DNA of 64,000 bases from Brachynemurus nebulosus (GCA_035578155.1 JAPWDM010000009.1:186001-250000); one strand, 5' to 3'; positions 33,789 to 46,373 are shown, counted from the stretch's first letter. The notes: a model not told the origin generated them from the letters alone. Program-made: numbers and translations.

Positions 33789-34290
33789 TTTAGCGAATAT
33801 TATTTTCGGTTTCTAGTAGTGATGAGTAAAATTAGTCTTGGTCTTACAGTCTTGTCTTGGTTTTTTTGCAAGACCAAGACCATAATTATGGCTGCAAGAC
33901 TGGTACCAAGACTCAAGTGAGCAAGACCAAGACAAAAGCAAGACTCTTGCTAAACTATTTAAATAGTTTGAAAGTATAATTAATACGTAAAGATAGTAAA
34001 AATTCTGATTTTAGAGGAAAAAAAATTGACTAATAAAAAAAATGCAAGAAAGTGCAAGATTTTTTAGCAATAATAAGACCGAGACCAAGACCAAGACCAA
34101 GACTGCATTTTGCAAGACCAAGACCGAGACTCAAACTGCTCTAGCAAGACCAATACCAAGACTCTTAATGCAAGAACAAGACCAAGACCAAGACTTGGCA
34201 GTCTTGGTCTTGGTCTTACATTTGCTCACCACTAGTTTCTAGGGACCTCTTAGGTCGCGTTATGACAGTGGCTGAATTCCATTCTGGAAA
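33594..34290. repeat. (TA)n-hinge family, copy 2, interrupted by a hAT element
   Basis: The left part (AACCATGTTTCGGGCATCGG, CAACGGTTTGGGACTTCCAA, CACCAAATTTCGTAAAA, GAGAGTTATCGTG) precedes a (TA)n tract at about 33719-33785. The right part (TTTTAGCGAATATTATTTTC, GGTTTCTAG) then continues after the hAT insertion as GGGACCTCTTAGGTCGCGT and GAATTCCATTCTGGAAATTC. The 108-codon frame running through the TA tract is not a gene. Confidence 0.8.
33817..34234. mobile_element. hAT non-autonomous element with AAGACC repeats, 8-bp target duplication
   Basis: Ends TAGTGATGAGTAAA and, on the minus strand, TAGTGGTGAGCAAA are short TIRs of the hAT type. GTTTCTAG flanks both sides (33809-33816 and 34235-34242) and occurs once in the uninterrupted copy at 30580-30590, so the insertion is exactly reconstructed. 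The interior is largely a degenerate AAGACC hexamer array, in both orientations near the ends, with no coding. Confidence 0.88.
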
Positions 34291-34388
34291 TTCGCTAAAA
34301 CCGGAGCATTACTCCCAAAGTTATATGTATTTTTCAAGTTTCACACGAATGCTAGAGTACACTTATACCAAATTTCAAGCTTCTAGTA

Positions 34389-35726
34389 GGGGAGAGGTGT
34401 GTCAGTAGTAACAAAAAAAATATACAGGCTAGTAACTTTGTATTTATTAGTCACAGGGAATTAAATTTTTCGCACAAGATACGGACATCTTTCAGGTTTT
34501 GAATGAGCTGCACAAAAATATTCTATGTTGGTTCATAACTGAAATAACTGCATTTATGTGGACCAAAGTGTAATGTTACAATCGTCACCGTCAGAGGACC
34601 AATTGTTACAGGGTTTAGGTTCAATTGTAACACTCATTATTTATTGGAATGTACATGTTAGTTATTATAATTAATTTGGTTTCCAAAATTCTTCCTTACA
34701 TATTGAGTGAGTAAGGTGATAAATACTACAGTCTCTGGCAACAGGCCTGATTTTTTTCCTTCTGTTACTCTTCTAACGACATTCAGGTATACATTATCGA
34801 ATACGGTTCCTATCCTAGTTTATGTTTTACTTTACATAGCATTTTTTTTATTTGTAAAACAGCGTGAATTAGATTGATAGGCAAAACTAATCGTGGTAGC
34901 TTTGAATCTAACGATAACCGTAACCGAAAATCGATATAAAAAACAAACGGATTTTGCCAAAGTGTAACCATTAATGGAAGGTATTTTTCTTTTCTCTTTT
35001 AAATTATTAATCGAAACCGTTGACCTTTATCATTCGATTCATACCTGAAATATAAAGTTTAATTTTGTTTAACATAAATTTTTAACACAATATAAAACAT
35101 TATTTAGAAAAATAATAATGCAAACTAGAAAAGATTTTATTAGCCATAAAATTTAAAATTAATCCTCAAAAATTTGAATTCCTAAAAACCGTAAGTGTTT
35201 CTAAACTTTATTTAAAACGCTATACTCACTCTCGGCTCTATGTGCCCAGTTCTTTAAATTTAAAATACTAAAAAGAAAAATTGTGGATGTAAAAACTACT
35301 GGAATGTCAGTTGTAACATGTTACAATTGACACTACTGAATTTGTTACAATTGTTGCAGTGCTGTTTAATTTTATAAAAAAATTCGTAAAATTTGAACTA
35401 TGATTAAAAAAGCGTAATGACCTATTTGATAATATTATTTGTTTGCTTGTGTTTCCAATAAAATCATTTTACTCTCAAGTGATGAGGTATTTACTGTAAA
35501 AATCAAAAAATTGTCAACCAACTCAAAATTTACAATTAGCTTATATAAACACATTTGGTATTGCTGAGAGAAAACCGCCTCATGGTATTAACTGAAAGTT
35601 TTGTCAGTAAAGCACAACTTCAGGAGTCACCTTATGATACGCAATACTCCTCAATAGGATTGATAGATGTCTCGCAAATTTCAAAGTTACAATTGACCCA
35701 CTGTTACTACTGACACACCTCTCCCC
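34389..35726. mobile_element. GGGG-type TIR element, 1.34 kb
   Basis: Ends GGGGAGAGGTGTGTCAGTAG continuing TAACA are inverted and virtually identical, with TA at 34387-34388 and 35727-35728. The interior repeats GTTACAATTG-like words in both orientations (about 34610, 35320-35360). No transposase frame was recognised. Ends resemble those of the pogo-type element at 7761-8638. Confidence 0.8.
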
Positions 35727-35728
35727 TA

Positions 35729-37250
35729 CTAGTAGAAATATTTTATTAATATGATTACATCTAAAATTTCAAATTAATCCCCATAAATGTTTCCAACGTT
35801 AAAATTTAGTTTCTAATTGAACAGTATAGACTATAATATTCACCCAGTTTACATTACTATTCATGTAAATAAACAGTATCCAAATTACCCTAAAATTCGA
35901 GGAGTGTGAGAAACAATACATTTACCTCGTTAAAATAAAGGTATCTATATCACGGTTGAAATATCGAAAACCACCCTTTAATCATTAATATAGTTACGTA
36001 CGTATATACACATACAATACATTAGTTTAACCCGACACACTGTAGGGGAATCGGGGGAAAGTGTACATTCAATTTGTTTCAATTGTAATTCGATAAGACA
36101 CAACAGCAAAATTTATTTATGAGTACAGTAGCGCATCAATTTTAGAAACATCACTTTTGGAATATTCGTGAGAGCATCAAATTGTGTGATTTATTATTTT
36201 AAAAGTTCAACAGTTGCGGGTTGAACATTACAGACTCGGTGTTTTTCACAACTTTCGGAATAAAATACATGACGTTTAAGTACACCTAAGAATAAATATA
36301 GTCGACAAGAGACTTAGTTTAACTCAAGTATTTCCCAAAGGAGGCTTAAAAATGAAAAGTAAAAGAAAATTTTAGAGGCAGTGGAAATTTATAAACAAAT
36401 GTAATGCTGATTTACTTTTGAACGATTATACTGATATTTACGATTCTCTTTTATCTTCTACTTTATTACTTTATTTGTTATTCGTCCGAACCACAGAATA
36501 CAGAAGCGACCTTACTATCTCTATGCTAGTGATACCAACGTGGACAAAAAATCCCTACCACTTGTCTACACTATGTTGTGTAGGTACACACTGTTTATAG
36601 TTGTGTGTGTTTGATATTTTCATCTATGTGAATGGTCACACACACACAACTACATAACACGTACATGCGGACAGAGATTCATGCAGTGTAAGTAACAATG
36701 ATTTTAACAATACATAACAATTGACGTCCACATTTTTTTTCATATGTACGCTTAGGATGTGGTCCGAAGTTTTTTGTTGTTTTTGGTTTCTCCCACTACT
36801 TCTATCCCTACTGTTTTTTTTTCATTCATCGCTACTACCCATTATAGAATGCATTTGATATAAATAAGACATGAATTTTTATTTAATTTTACCTGTTAGA
36901 TAATAATCATATTTATCGAAACATTCATGCGGATTTTCAAAATAAACGTGATGTTTTTTACCAACTAGTGTTAGCAAATATGGAATACCATAAAGTTACG
37001 CTCATATCTATTAAATTTACTCAAAAACTAAACATAAATTCATGTAGTCCATGGAAATTCATCATTATTAATTCTTCTTCAATTTCAGATATTATCGAGT
37101 GCTTGGGAAACACTACTACGTATGACTGACTTTTGTTTGCATTTAAACACACGTAGTATTCATATGTTCACTTATCGTTCAGCTAAACTGAAACTTTTAA
37201 GCACTCGACTTCCTTGGTTAACATGACCAAAAACCACATATATGCAAATT
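35729..37250. other. No gene; single GGGG-type end near 36043
   Basis: At 36041-36070 TAGGGGAATCGGGGGAAAGT is followed by GTACATTC and resembles the GGGG-type TIRs, but no partner end was found. A CA/GT-rich patch lies at 36600-36655. An imperfect stem (GAGTGCTTGGGAA with TTTTAAGCACTC) spans about 37098-37208. The TTTCAG at 37082-37087 is not followed by a recognisable exon. Confidence 0.4.
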
Positions 37251-37425
37251 AAAAATCACAAAGTGATTGAAAAAATTATCCGGATCGGCCGGGAATCGAA
37301 CCTAGGATCTCCTAGTAACTAGCCAGGTGTGTAATGGATAGCACACCTGGCTAGTTACCAGGAGATCCTGTGTTCGATTCCCGGTCGATCCGGATAATTT
37401 TTTCAATCACTTTGTGATTTTTTTT
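37251..37425. repeat. Head-to-head palindrome of a tRNA-Thr-like sequence
   Basis: Arms of about 80 bp (37251-37331 and 37342-37425) flank a 10-nt loop. The right arm contains CCTGGCTAGTTACCAGG, a perfect five-pair anticodon stem with a seven-base loop and AGT as the anticodon, then AGATCCT and the box B TGTTCGATTCCCGG. This order is that of tRNA-Thr(AGT). The 5' acceptor strand and D-arm are replaced by the mirrored arm, so a normal tRNA cannot form. Both arms end in the same non-tRNA tail (AATTTTTTCAATCACTTTGT), which argues for a tRNA-derived SINE in inverted duplication. Confidence 0.8.
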
Positions 37426-38328
37426 ATTAATTCGCATTATCAATTTGCATTATTAATTCTGCCAAACTCAATTCGACACTGGTCGTGGTAATCTTCTACA
37501 TTTGATTACTAACACTGAATTCTGAATAATTCATACTCAACTACTTTTACCCTACACTCTTACATCGGTATCCCCTCTCCACTTTTCCCTCCCATTCCCC
37601 AACCCTACCCCTACCATGAAAGTGTAGTTACTATAAACATATTATCCACGTCTCAAAAATATAATACAATTTATTATAGAGTGCGTCTTTAAAATTTGTG
37701 TCAAATTTTAAATTAGGTTTACTATTGTACACGTTACTAATGGTGTAATGTACCACGTAAAATTATAATATTAAATTATGTTACGCCACTACACACCCCT
37801 CCCCTCTCTTGCCACTACCCCCACACACCTATTATCAAACGTTTCCCCACCACCATCGCGTATAGGTAGGTACGCCACACGTTAGTGATTGTTACATTTG
37901 CGCACGCCAGTAGTACGTTAGTGTGCGTTGTTTGTGAGATAGGTGGCGTTGAGATAAAGTATTTGACATGTTTCGTAAGTACACGTTTTCAATTAACAAA
38001 CCGGGGAACAAAATAAATTAATTCAGGTACGTACACCACTACCATATAGGTACCGTACCGTCAGGTAATTATTTTAACGTGCAATCATTCCGTTTTATTA
38101 TGTATTTCGTATGTATGTATGTGTACCCCCCGGCCCCTCTACGAATTCCGTCCCTGAATGTCGCACACTGTGAAAATATGAAAAATATAGTGACTTGTAC
38201 CTGTAAATATTATAGTAAGCTTGCAATAAATACCCTATTTGGCCCCGTTGGTTGAATACCGAATATTCGACAAGCATGTTGGCCAAATAGCCGAATATTT
38301 GACGAATACTATTCGGTATATTGCAGTT
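37426..38328. other. No gene; CG-richer stretch at 37780-37950
   Basis: A C-rich and then CpG-containing stretch (CCCCTCCCCTCTCTTGCC, TTGCGCACGCCAGTAGTACG) is followed by CGTAAGTAC at 37974, which fits a splice-donor consensus. There is no open frame of note and no domain, so an untranslated first exon is only a possibility. Confidence 0.3.
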
Positions 38329-38730
<402 letters not shown>

Positions 38731-39227
38731 GTTACAGTCTCTTATCTGGCTTCACATTTCACACTTCAATAAAAAAGAAAAAAAAATGACCTTTTTCGAG
38801 ACCGTAATAAATTTTATGACTTTTTTTGGTAAAAATATTTTATCCTTTTAAATTTTTCAATATTTTTAAATTAAGTTAAAAAAAAGTTTAAGTTCAATAT
38901 GGATTTATATGTGACGAAGCAAAAAATCATAGATCCTTGATATTGCTTGCATTAAAGTTGGGAATTTCAAAATGCCAATTAGATTGTGAACTTTATTTTA
39001 TCGGTTGATTTTTCTGACATAGCAGTAATTTTATTAGGTAAATTTAATAATTTTAATAAATAATTTTTTCTTATTTGAAATTGAATTAACTATGATAAGT
39101 AAACTAAGTAAATAATTTATGATAATTTTTATAGCGTAATGATTTCCATAACAGTTAATAATTTAAAATAATTTTCTTTTTCATAACATACTTTGATGTT
39201 ACATATGTTACGTCACACGAAAATGGA

Positions 39228-39622
39228 TATACAGACATTGACAGACAAAGGACTAGTAGACAGACAGATGGGACCGACTGACAAACAGACAAGACCGATT
39301 AACAGACAGACAGGACTGGTAGACGGACAGACAGGACTATTATACAAGACAGACAGGATAAACAGGCAGACAGGATTTGACGGGCAGACAAAAAAGACAG
39401 CCAGACAGACAGGATAAAATTAAAATACAGACAGACGAACAAGCAAACAGGAATGACTGACAGACAGACTGTAGACTAAACGGACAGACAGACACAGAAC
39501 ATACAGCCAGTTAATAGGAGAGGACTGACATACAGACAAGACACACGGTAAGACATGACAGACAGACGGGGCAAACAAACAGACAGACAGACGGGGCAAA
39601 CAAACAGACAGACAGACGAGGA
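39228..39622. repeat. GACA/CAGA minisatellite
   Basis: A degenerate array of ACAGACAGACAG and ACAGACAGGACTG-like words over about 400 bp, ending in a clean duplication of GACAGACGGGGCAAACAAAC. The 74-codon frame over it is composed of Q-T and D-R-Q repeats and is not a gene. Confidence 0.9.
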
Positions 39623-40137
39623 AATTTTATTGTAGAAAAAAGTATTTTATTGCTTCTATATAATTATAAAACAATTCTTCTGAGTTAGGAATCATGCTTC
39701 TCCTCTTCAGTGAGGACAAATGTACCCTGTGACCGCGGAATGCAATTCATATGTTTTTTTTACGTCCGAAATTTTCAAGTCCATACTGTAGGTAATTATT
39801 ACAGACAACTGCAAATCCCTAAAAACTAAGTATATATGTATAGTTTCAGGTAATATTTTTCTGAGAATTTGAATATAGCGGAAAAATCCAATTTTAATCC
39901 AGTTATAGGACAGTAAATAATTACCACATTCATTCTTTGGGAATTAAATTAACTATATAATTACGAAAATATCGAATATTATTAATTAAATTCTGCCCCA
40001 CCCCCGTTTTGAAAATATGGCTATGTAAATTGTTCAAAAATGGTTTAAAATCGCACTACAAGTTTTTCAAATTTTCAAAGGATCAAAGGATCTCTGATTT
40101 TTTGCTGTTATTATAATTAAATAATATTGAATCCTAC

Positions 40138-40960
40138 AGGAACATTTAATCGGGATAAGATTACACCATGTGTTAGATCAGGGTAAATAGTGTCTCTGTG
40201 TGTACTATAAATTTCATCGACTTCGATTTAGTTAGTTGGATGTGATTTAGCAGTTGATTTTGTTTCCACCGGGAACCTTCAATTGGGATAAAACTATCCT
40301 ATGTATTATTATTGCTATTGCATTCACTATGAATTTCCATAATCATTTCAACACATTTGTATAATATAACTAAGTCTGACCCGCGGCTTCACCCGCATTG
40401 AATTAAGCCCCCCCCCCTTGTGTCTCCCCTTCTTCCCCCGGAAACCTTCAATCGGGATTAAACTATCCCGACTAAAACTATTTCAAAATTATTACTATAT
40501 ATGTGTTCATAGTAAATAACGTTTGTATATTAAATTTTATCAAATTCGATTCAGTCATCCTACAGGAACCTTTAATCAGGATAAGATTAGCCTATGCGTT
40601 AATTCAGGATTAATCATGTCTGTGTACAAAATTTTATCAAATTCTGTTTAATTATTTGGACATGATTTTGGAATTTCTTTTGCATCCCCTGGGAACATTC
40701 AATCGGGATAAAACTATTCTACGTGTTATTAAAATTCTAGCTACATGTGCTCATAGTAAATAGTGTCTCTATATTTTATTTAATCGAATTCGGTTCAGTC
40801 ATCCTACAGGAACCTTTAGTCGGGATAAGATTATCCTATTTGTTAACTCAGGATAAATAATGTCAGTGCACCAAATTTCATCGAATTGAGTTTTGTTTTT
40901 TGGGGTGTGTTTGAATAATTGTTTTTGTATCCCTCAAGGACTTGCAACCGGGATAAAATT
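40138..40960. repeat. Tandem array with GGGATAA core, Helitron-like
   Basis: The core GGAACCTTTAATCGGGATAA or variants recurs near 40139, 40270, 40441, 40566, 40691, 40807 and 40928, in alternating 'CATCCTACAGGAACC' and 'CCCCTGGGAACATTC' versions. The nearby CCGCGGCTTCACCCGC (40381) and ATCCAAACTTTCACATTTAT (40991) are words typical of non-autonomous Helitron- or SINE-like repeats of insects; read on the minus strand a TCTAAATAATATTATAAATG start is possible at about 41022. Confidence 0.6.
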
Positions 40961-41239
40961 TAAACATCGAACAAATTTAAACATCTAAACATCCAAACTT
41001 TCACATTTATAATATTATTTAGATATTAATTTTTGTTAAGTTACATATAAACCGATATAGAACTTAAACTTTTTTTTTAACGCAATTTAAAAATACTGAA
41101 AATTTAAAAGGATAAAATATTTTTACCAAAAAAAGTCATAAAATTTATTACGGTCTCGAAAAAGGTCAATTTTTTTTTCTTTTATTGAAGTGTGAAATGT
41201 GAAGCCAGATAAGAGATACAAGCCCATTTTTTTACACCA

Positions 41240-41385
41240 TTCGAAAGACGAGAAAAAATCACATAAAAAAGGTTTTTAAACCATTATTCTATATAAACTA
41301 GTTACCGAAAAAAACTAATTTTTATAAACGGAAATTCGCTATATAATGCAAGATGCTGCGATAGGGGTATTTTTTCATATAGGTA
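41240..41385. repeat. Dispersed repeat, direct copy at 53847-53990
   Basis: Both copies share GAAAGA-CGAGAAAAA-like text, GGTTTTTAAACCATTATTCT or its variant, ATAAACTAGTTACCGA-like text, CGGAAATTCGC and AGGGGTATTT. Parent not identified. Confidence 0.6.
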
Positions 41386-42900
41386 CCACCAACCAGTCAG
41401 ACGACCGACCCTCCACATACCTAATATATGAATCTAAAAAAAAATTTAGAGTACAGGTCCAAAAAAAAAAAAAAAATTGGAGTACAGTGAAGGGACCTCG
41501 TTTAAGGTAATTAAAAGGTTATAAGGTAATTAAAAAAAATCCATTTTTTGGGGGAAAACAGTTATTGTTAAAATTAGTAACTACAAATGTCATTTTACGT
41601 TCTCAAGCCGTTTTACGTTCAGTGATTAAAACATACGGAGCATTTCGAATATCGTTCCGAAAATTTAGGAGTATATCTGGGGATGTAAATATCTTATAAA
41701 AGAAGAATATTTTTTTCACCTTTAAAAAATTCAACTAGAACTCAACTAAAAGCGTATCCAAAAGTTTAAAAAGTCAGTTAGGTTTTAATTAAAAAATAAT
41801 TTAAGGAGTGAAAATATTTGTTAAAACCATTAACATCTGTGTCCAAAAAAATAAATAAATAAATAAATAAAAATAAAAAAAAATATAAAAATTTCATCAG
41901 TTTTCTATATATATACCTACATATGTATATATTTTTATATATTCTATTCTAATATTCAAATCATTTTGTTGAATATGTTTTTTTTTTTTTTAAATAAAAA
42001 AAATATTCATATCTAGATAAGTTTTCCACCAAAATATGCGTGTACGCGTAACATTTATAAAAATGTATTTTCAAAAAAAAAAAAAAATGCCCATCCCCTC
42101 GTCCCTCACGCACTTTCCATTGTTTTCTGTCATGTAACATAAAACATATGAAAGTAAAATGAAAATGTATAAAAAAAAAGAAAACTAATATAATATTTTT
42201 CGTTTGCTTTTTTGTACCGCGCGCTGCGTAAGTATCTCGCGTTTTTTGTAGCTTTGCACACCCATCTAGACGATTTTCTTTTTATTGTTCGAGCGAACAT
42301 ATTTGTACCGGGTGTGTGTTTAAAAACTTCGTGAAAAAAAATTTCAAGGAATTTGTAAACATTTTGTTTCGAACGAAAAATGATTGATATTAATTATTTC
42401 GGGGTCTATTTTCACTCTTATAATTAGCTAGCAAAATCAAGCATCTGTCAGATAAGCTGCGTACTTTTAAAATTCGACTGTTGTGCCGCCTATCGTGAAA
42501 ATAAGTCAACCCTGGCGTTCGCTATTACATTAAATATATATGCAAGTTTTGAAAAAATAACTTATTAAATGAATAAAAATGACAATTATTGTTTATTTTT
42601 GTTTTCAGTTCATTAAAATCAATTTTTTATATTCTAAATCAATACCCAAATGTCAAATAATTTTTAAATAATTTAGGTAAATAGAACCCTTTTGACAGAT
42701 AAACTTAAAAAAATATCAATCATCTAATTATTTTGATTTTAAAATATAAAATAAATTTCTTTATTACTGACAAAAATTAAAGATTTGTATAAAAAAATTA
42801 AAGATTTGTATAATTATTTCATTCATTCATGGTACGTATTTTAAAATTTTTACGCAATTTTTTAGTAATTAGAATAATAAACAGTATTGAAATTCGCTAA
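41386..42900. other. No gene recognised
   Basis: AT-rich DNA with several A/T homopolymers and an (AAAT)n tract at about 41850-41885. A duplicated AAAATTAAAGATTTGTATAA lies at 42773-42812. Nothing coding. Confidence 0.5.
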
Positions 42901-43232
42901 ATATACCATGTATGATAGAAATGGTACTGGAAAAGGTTCTTTTCTTGGATGTAATGGAAACGTAACCAACCAGAACACTATCGGTTGAAGTAGCCTCAAG
43001 TGCATATGCATATTTTTACCGCCTAACTGATAAATTAAAGAAAAATTAAAAAATTAAGCTTGGGTAAAAAAATTTTTTTTGCTCATTTGTGTTGTTATTT
43101 AATGCATTAGATCAGTTTTATCGAAAAATTAATATATAGTGTCATTTAAAAATCTACAGGTTTGTAGCATAGCTCGAAAACCACCAGAGCTATAAAGCTC
43201 CTGACTATAGCAATCGGTTGCCCCCGTCGATA
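42901..43232 (-). mobile_element. Partial inverted copy of the nested MITE at 3655-4118
   Basis: Read on the minus strand it follows the MITE at 3746-4070: CGACGGGGGCAACCGATTGC, TATAGTC/GGAGCTTTATAGCTC, TAATGCATTA, TGAGCAAAAA and CAGTACCATTTCTATCAT. At 42901 ATATACCATG is joined directly to TATGATAGAAATGG, so about 40 bp of the terminal repeat is deleted, and about 90 bp of the other end is missing. Confidence 0.75.
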
Positions 43233-46200
43233 TTGTCACTTTTAGTCTCAAGAGACTAAAAATACTTTTGCTGCCACTTTTAGACCAATCATCAAACAGA
43301 ATTTATAAAACGTTACCAATCAGAAACAAACATAGTGTGACACGAGCCTTGTAATCGGTTTAATAGTATCTATGTATAATAAAATACGCACCTCAAAATT
43401 CTATTTTTTGGTGGATCCTGTAGTTGAGAAATAGAATTATCCCCCCAAAATTTAAAGACTGAAAATATATCCAGAATCGAAACAAAGAGTAACTTAGTAA
43501 CGATTCCTGATCTAGGAACAGACCCGTCAACGCCTCGGGACCCTTGTCGGTAGAGGGCTCGAAAAAAATTTTTTTTACTCGATTTATTTTTTTGGGGAAA
43601 AGTTTCTCCATTAAGGCTTGCCATTTCTTTCCACAGCCCTGGCCAGGATAACAGATATATCAGCCGAGTATATTCAATATTCATATGGTACAAAAATCAA
43701 CTGAATACGTCTCCGCTGAACTGGCGATATAATTCACTCTGCTATTTTCTCCTCATATTTTCTTTTTTTTTACGGTACAACAAAAAAACCGGAACTATGA
43801 AAAACAAATAATCATAATACACAACAATACAGAGACGAGAAACAAAGTCGATGATAAACGAACCTAACCTAGCAACGATAAAATTTCAAGTAAATAATTT
43901 TCTTTGTTCGTTGCCAGTACCTATCTACCAAACACATTCCCCCTATTGTTCCCGTTACGTCTTATCCCAGTGTTTTGATACGTTCAAAAAACATTTAAGT
44001 TTACATTATTTTCAAAACGGAAATCTTGTTTTTGAAATACAACGATTGTCGTCAACATTGCGTTTGGGAAAAGAAAAATAAATTTTAAGTATTTTCAACC
44101 GTATACAAGACAAGTGTACTCTTAAGTAAAAGCGACTTTTCTAATGTTGTTTGTTCTTAATGTGTTTCTGTGAACAATGAACGAGTAGATACTGAAACCT
44201 CTTTTTGTGCGGAGAATAGGAACCACATAAAACACACACATACACAAAAAAAAAAATATTTAGAAAGTTCATAAGACATTGGGACTGTATAAAAAAAGCT
44301 TCACTGAAAATACATAACTAAGAACCTCATAATTACTTTACCAAACAAGATAAAGGATTAATGAAACATACTGATGCTGATGAAATGCGTTCGGACAATC
44401 AGCAATCAACTTTACCACAAATTAATCTTCAAATTTCTTATTTTTTTTTACTTTTTGTTCACATTATGCAACTTCGGCTTGCGAAAAATACAAGTTTCCG
44501 GTCCCAATAGTTAACGCTGAAAACATTTTTTAATTACACAATTCATAATTTTTCCTGTATATGACGATTAAAAATCTATGATGTTTGTTCTTGCAAATCT
44601 TTGATGTAAAGAATTCAGCATTGTCAAAATTTTTTATTGAGTTTTTGACAGAACGCTTTGACAACTTAAAAATGAACTAAAGTTTGATTTGAAAAAAAGA
44701 ATATCATTAAAATAAGCGTATTTCGTTTTAATATAAACGTTTTATTTTTCATATATGTTATTATAATATCTTAAAAATCACAAGTTCTCAATATATTGTA
44801 CTTTCGAGTTAAGCAAAATAGTATTTTACAATATAAATTCGGTAAATTGCTTTTGCTGATCGAGAAAATGTTTGTCGCAGGGTCGAGTTTTTGCAATTTT
44901 CGAGATCAGTAAAGGCACTTAACGTGTCGTGTATTGTATAATATTTTTTGCACGATCGATTTAAAATAATTAAAGAATAAAAATATATTAAATAAATGAA
45001 AAAATTCGGGTAATATAGGTGAAATTTATTTTTCTATGTTATGACAGAATGCCATGAATAAATATTATAAATATTTATTACGAATCTTTGTAGTGACAAT
45101 TGACAACTATATTTGTAAATAAAAAATTAAGTGTCAATATTTCATTGGCGTGAATATTTTTTTTGAATTTTCTATTAAAAAAATTGAGAAAAGTAGTTTG
45201 TTCAACTATAATATTAGTGAGAATAATGAAATTGATGAAGCATTTTATTTTTGGCTGCAAATTTACTCTCGTAAGATCAAAGGAAGCAAGAAAGATTATG
45301 AAAACTCCAGAAAATTTTAATGATTGAACGACCTTTTGAAATGTAAATAAAATATGAAGACTAATGCCAACAATAATAATAATAATGTGCAAACTAGTGA
45401 AAATTTTCATATGAATCGATTTATTTTCCTAATTGTTCAAATTGTACTCTTAATGTCAATATAAATAAATAATTACAATCATTTTTGAGCTAATTTCACT
45501 TACCACACACCTGTTTACTTATCACGCATCTATTTCACTTACCGCACTGTTATTTTTTTGGTTTCCATGCATTCCATGGAAATGCATGAATATACACGAT
45601 CGTGCAAAAAAAAAAAATTTCGATTTTTTCAATCCAAGTTACCAGACTACTACCTTAAAAATCTTTTAGTTCAAGAGCTACACTTATAGCAAGTTTCTTA
45701 TTAGTAAAAAAGTATTCTGAAATTTGAAATATGTTCTCATAAACGTTTTCAACATTAAACATCGCACAAAAATAGGTTTAAGCGTACGTGTAGAATTCAT
45801 ATTTTTACATTTCGAATAATGATTCTACTTGGAACGAATACTCTGTCGGATTTCATTAAGGGACAGAGTTCTTTTTGAACATGTTCTATTCTAGTAGGTA
45901 TACTAAAATGCTGAAACGATTTCAGAAGTGGGCAATAATGCAGACAAACAAATAACCATTTAAAATTTAATTTAATAAAATATGTTGCGTCGTTTGGTTA
46001 ACTCCATTCAGTACCTACATGTATTAATATTAATCAAAGAAATACAAGCACTGATATAGGAGAGCAGAGGTTTTTTATAATCGAATAATAATATTGTTAG
46101 AGAAATTTTAATAAAAATATTTCTGAAAATATTTCAACAGGCTGGTCGGTGGCTGGTGGCCGCTGAGAGCGCGGTATTCATTGTTTATTTTATATAAATA

Positions 46201-46373
46201 ATATTAACGCCCAACTAAGACAATAGAAAGTTTTATGTATACGTTTGGAATTTCACTAAATATTTTAGATCATTATTGTTTGTATTTATATTATATTACA
46301 TATTATTTCAAAGTACAATATCGTACAGAATTTAAATACCGTACATCACTTTGGGAGAATTACTTTTATCGGC
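43233..46373. other. No gene; imperfect hairpin at 44823-44947
   Basis: A small stem TTTTAGTCTC-AAGAGACTAAAA lies at 43241-43263. An imperfect long hairpin (TTGCTTTTGCTGATCGAG against CTCGAAAATTGC/ACTGATCTCG on the other strand) is at 44823-44947. Frames at 43370-43693 (-) and 45078-45410 (-) show no domain and are hydrophobic AT-driven translations. Confidence 0.45.

Larger units (their letters stand above)
38738..41219. mobile_element. 2.5-kb element with about 180-bp terminal inverted repeats and two minisatellites
   Basis: The left arm (38738-38915) and right arm (41040-41219) are inverted copies sharing TCTCTTATCTGGCTTCACAT, TTCACACTTCAATAAAA, GACCTTTTTCGAGACCGTAA and TTTGGTAAAAATATTTTATC. 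Between them are a GACA-type minisatellite (39228-39622) and a second tandem array (40138-40960). The right border is followed by a different dispersed repeat. Target duplications are not clear, so part of the arrangement may be composite. Confidence 0.65.

Noticed and set aside
33594..33920. 108-codon open frame on the plus strand
   Set aside because: Its core is a translation of the (TA)n tract (I-Y-I-Y) inside a repeat family and it runs into the hAT insertion.
37082..37230. Possible exon after TTTCAG at 37087
   Set aside because: The downstream translation has early stops in two frames, no Mad zipper similarity and no donor of quality; it also forms an imperfect hairpin.
37251..37425. 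Functional tRNA-Thr gene
   Set aside because: Anticodon arm and box B are good, but the acceptor and D arms are replaced by the mirrored copy, and no terminator-flanked intact tRNA can be folded.
37974..37985. Splice-donor-like CGTAAGTAC
   Set aside because: A consensus donor alone is frequent by chance; no open frame or acceptor supports an exon.
39193..39417. 74-codon frame rich in R-Q-T and D
   Set aside because: Translation of the GACA minisatellite.
43370..43693. 107-codon minus-strand frame
   Set aside because: No recognisable motif, and it spans sequence without splice sites or relatives; chance frame judged more likely.
45078..45410. 110-codon minus-strand frame
   Set aside because: Hydrophobic I/F/L/N-rich translation of AT-rich DNA, no motif.
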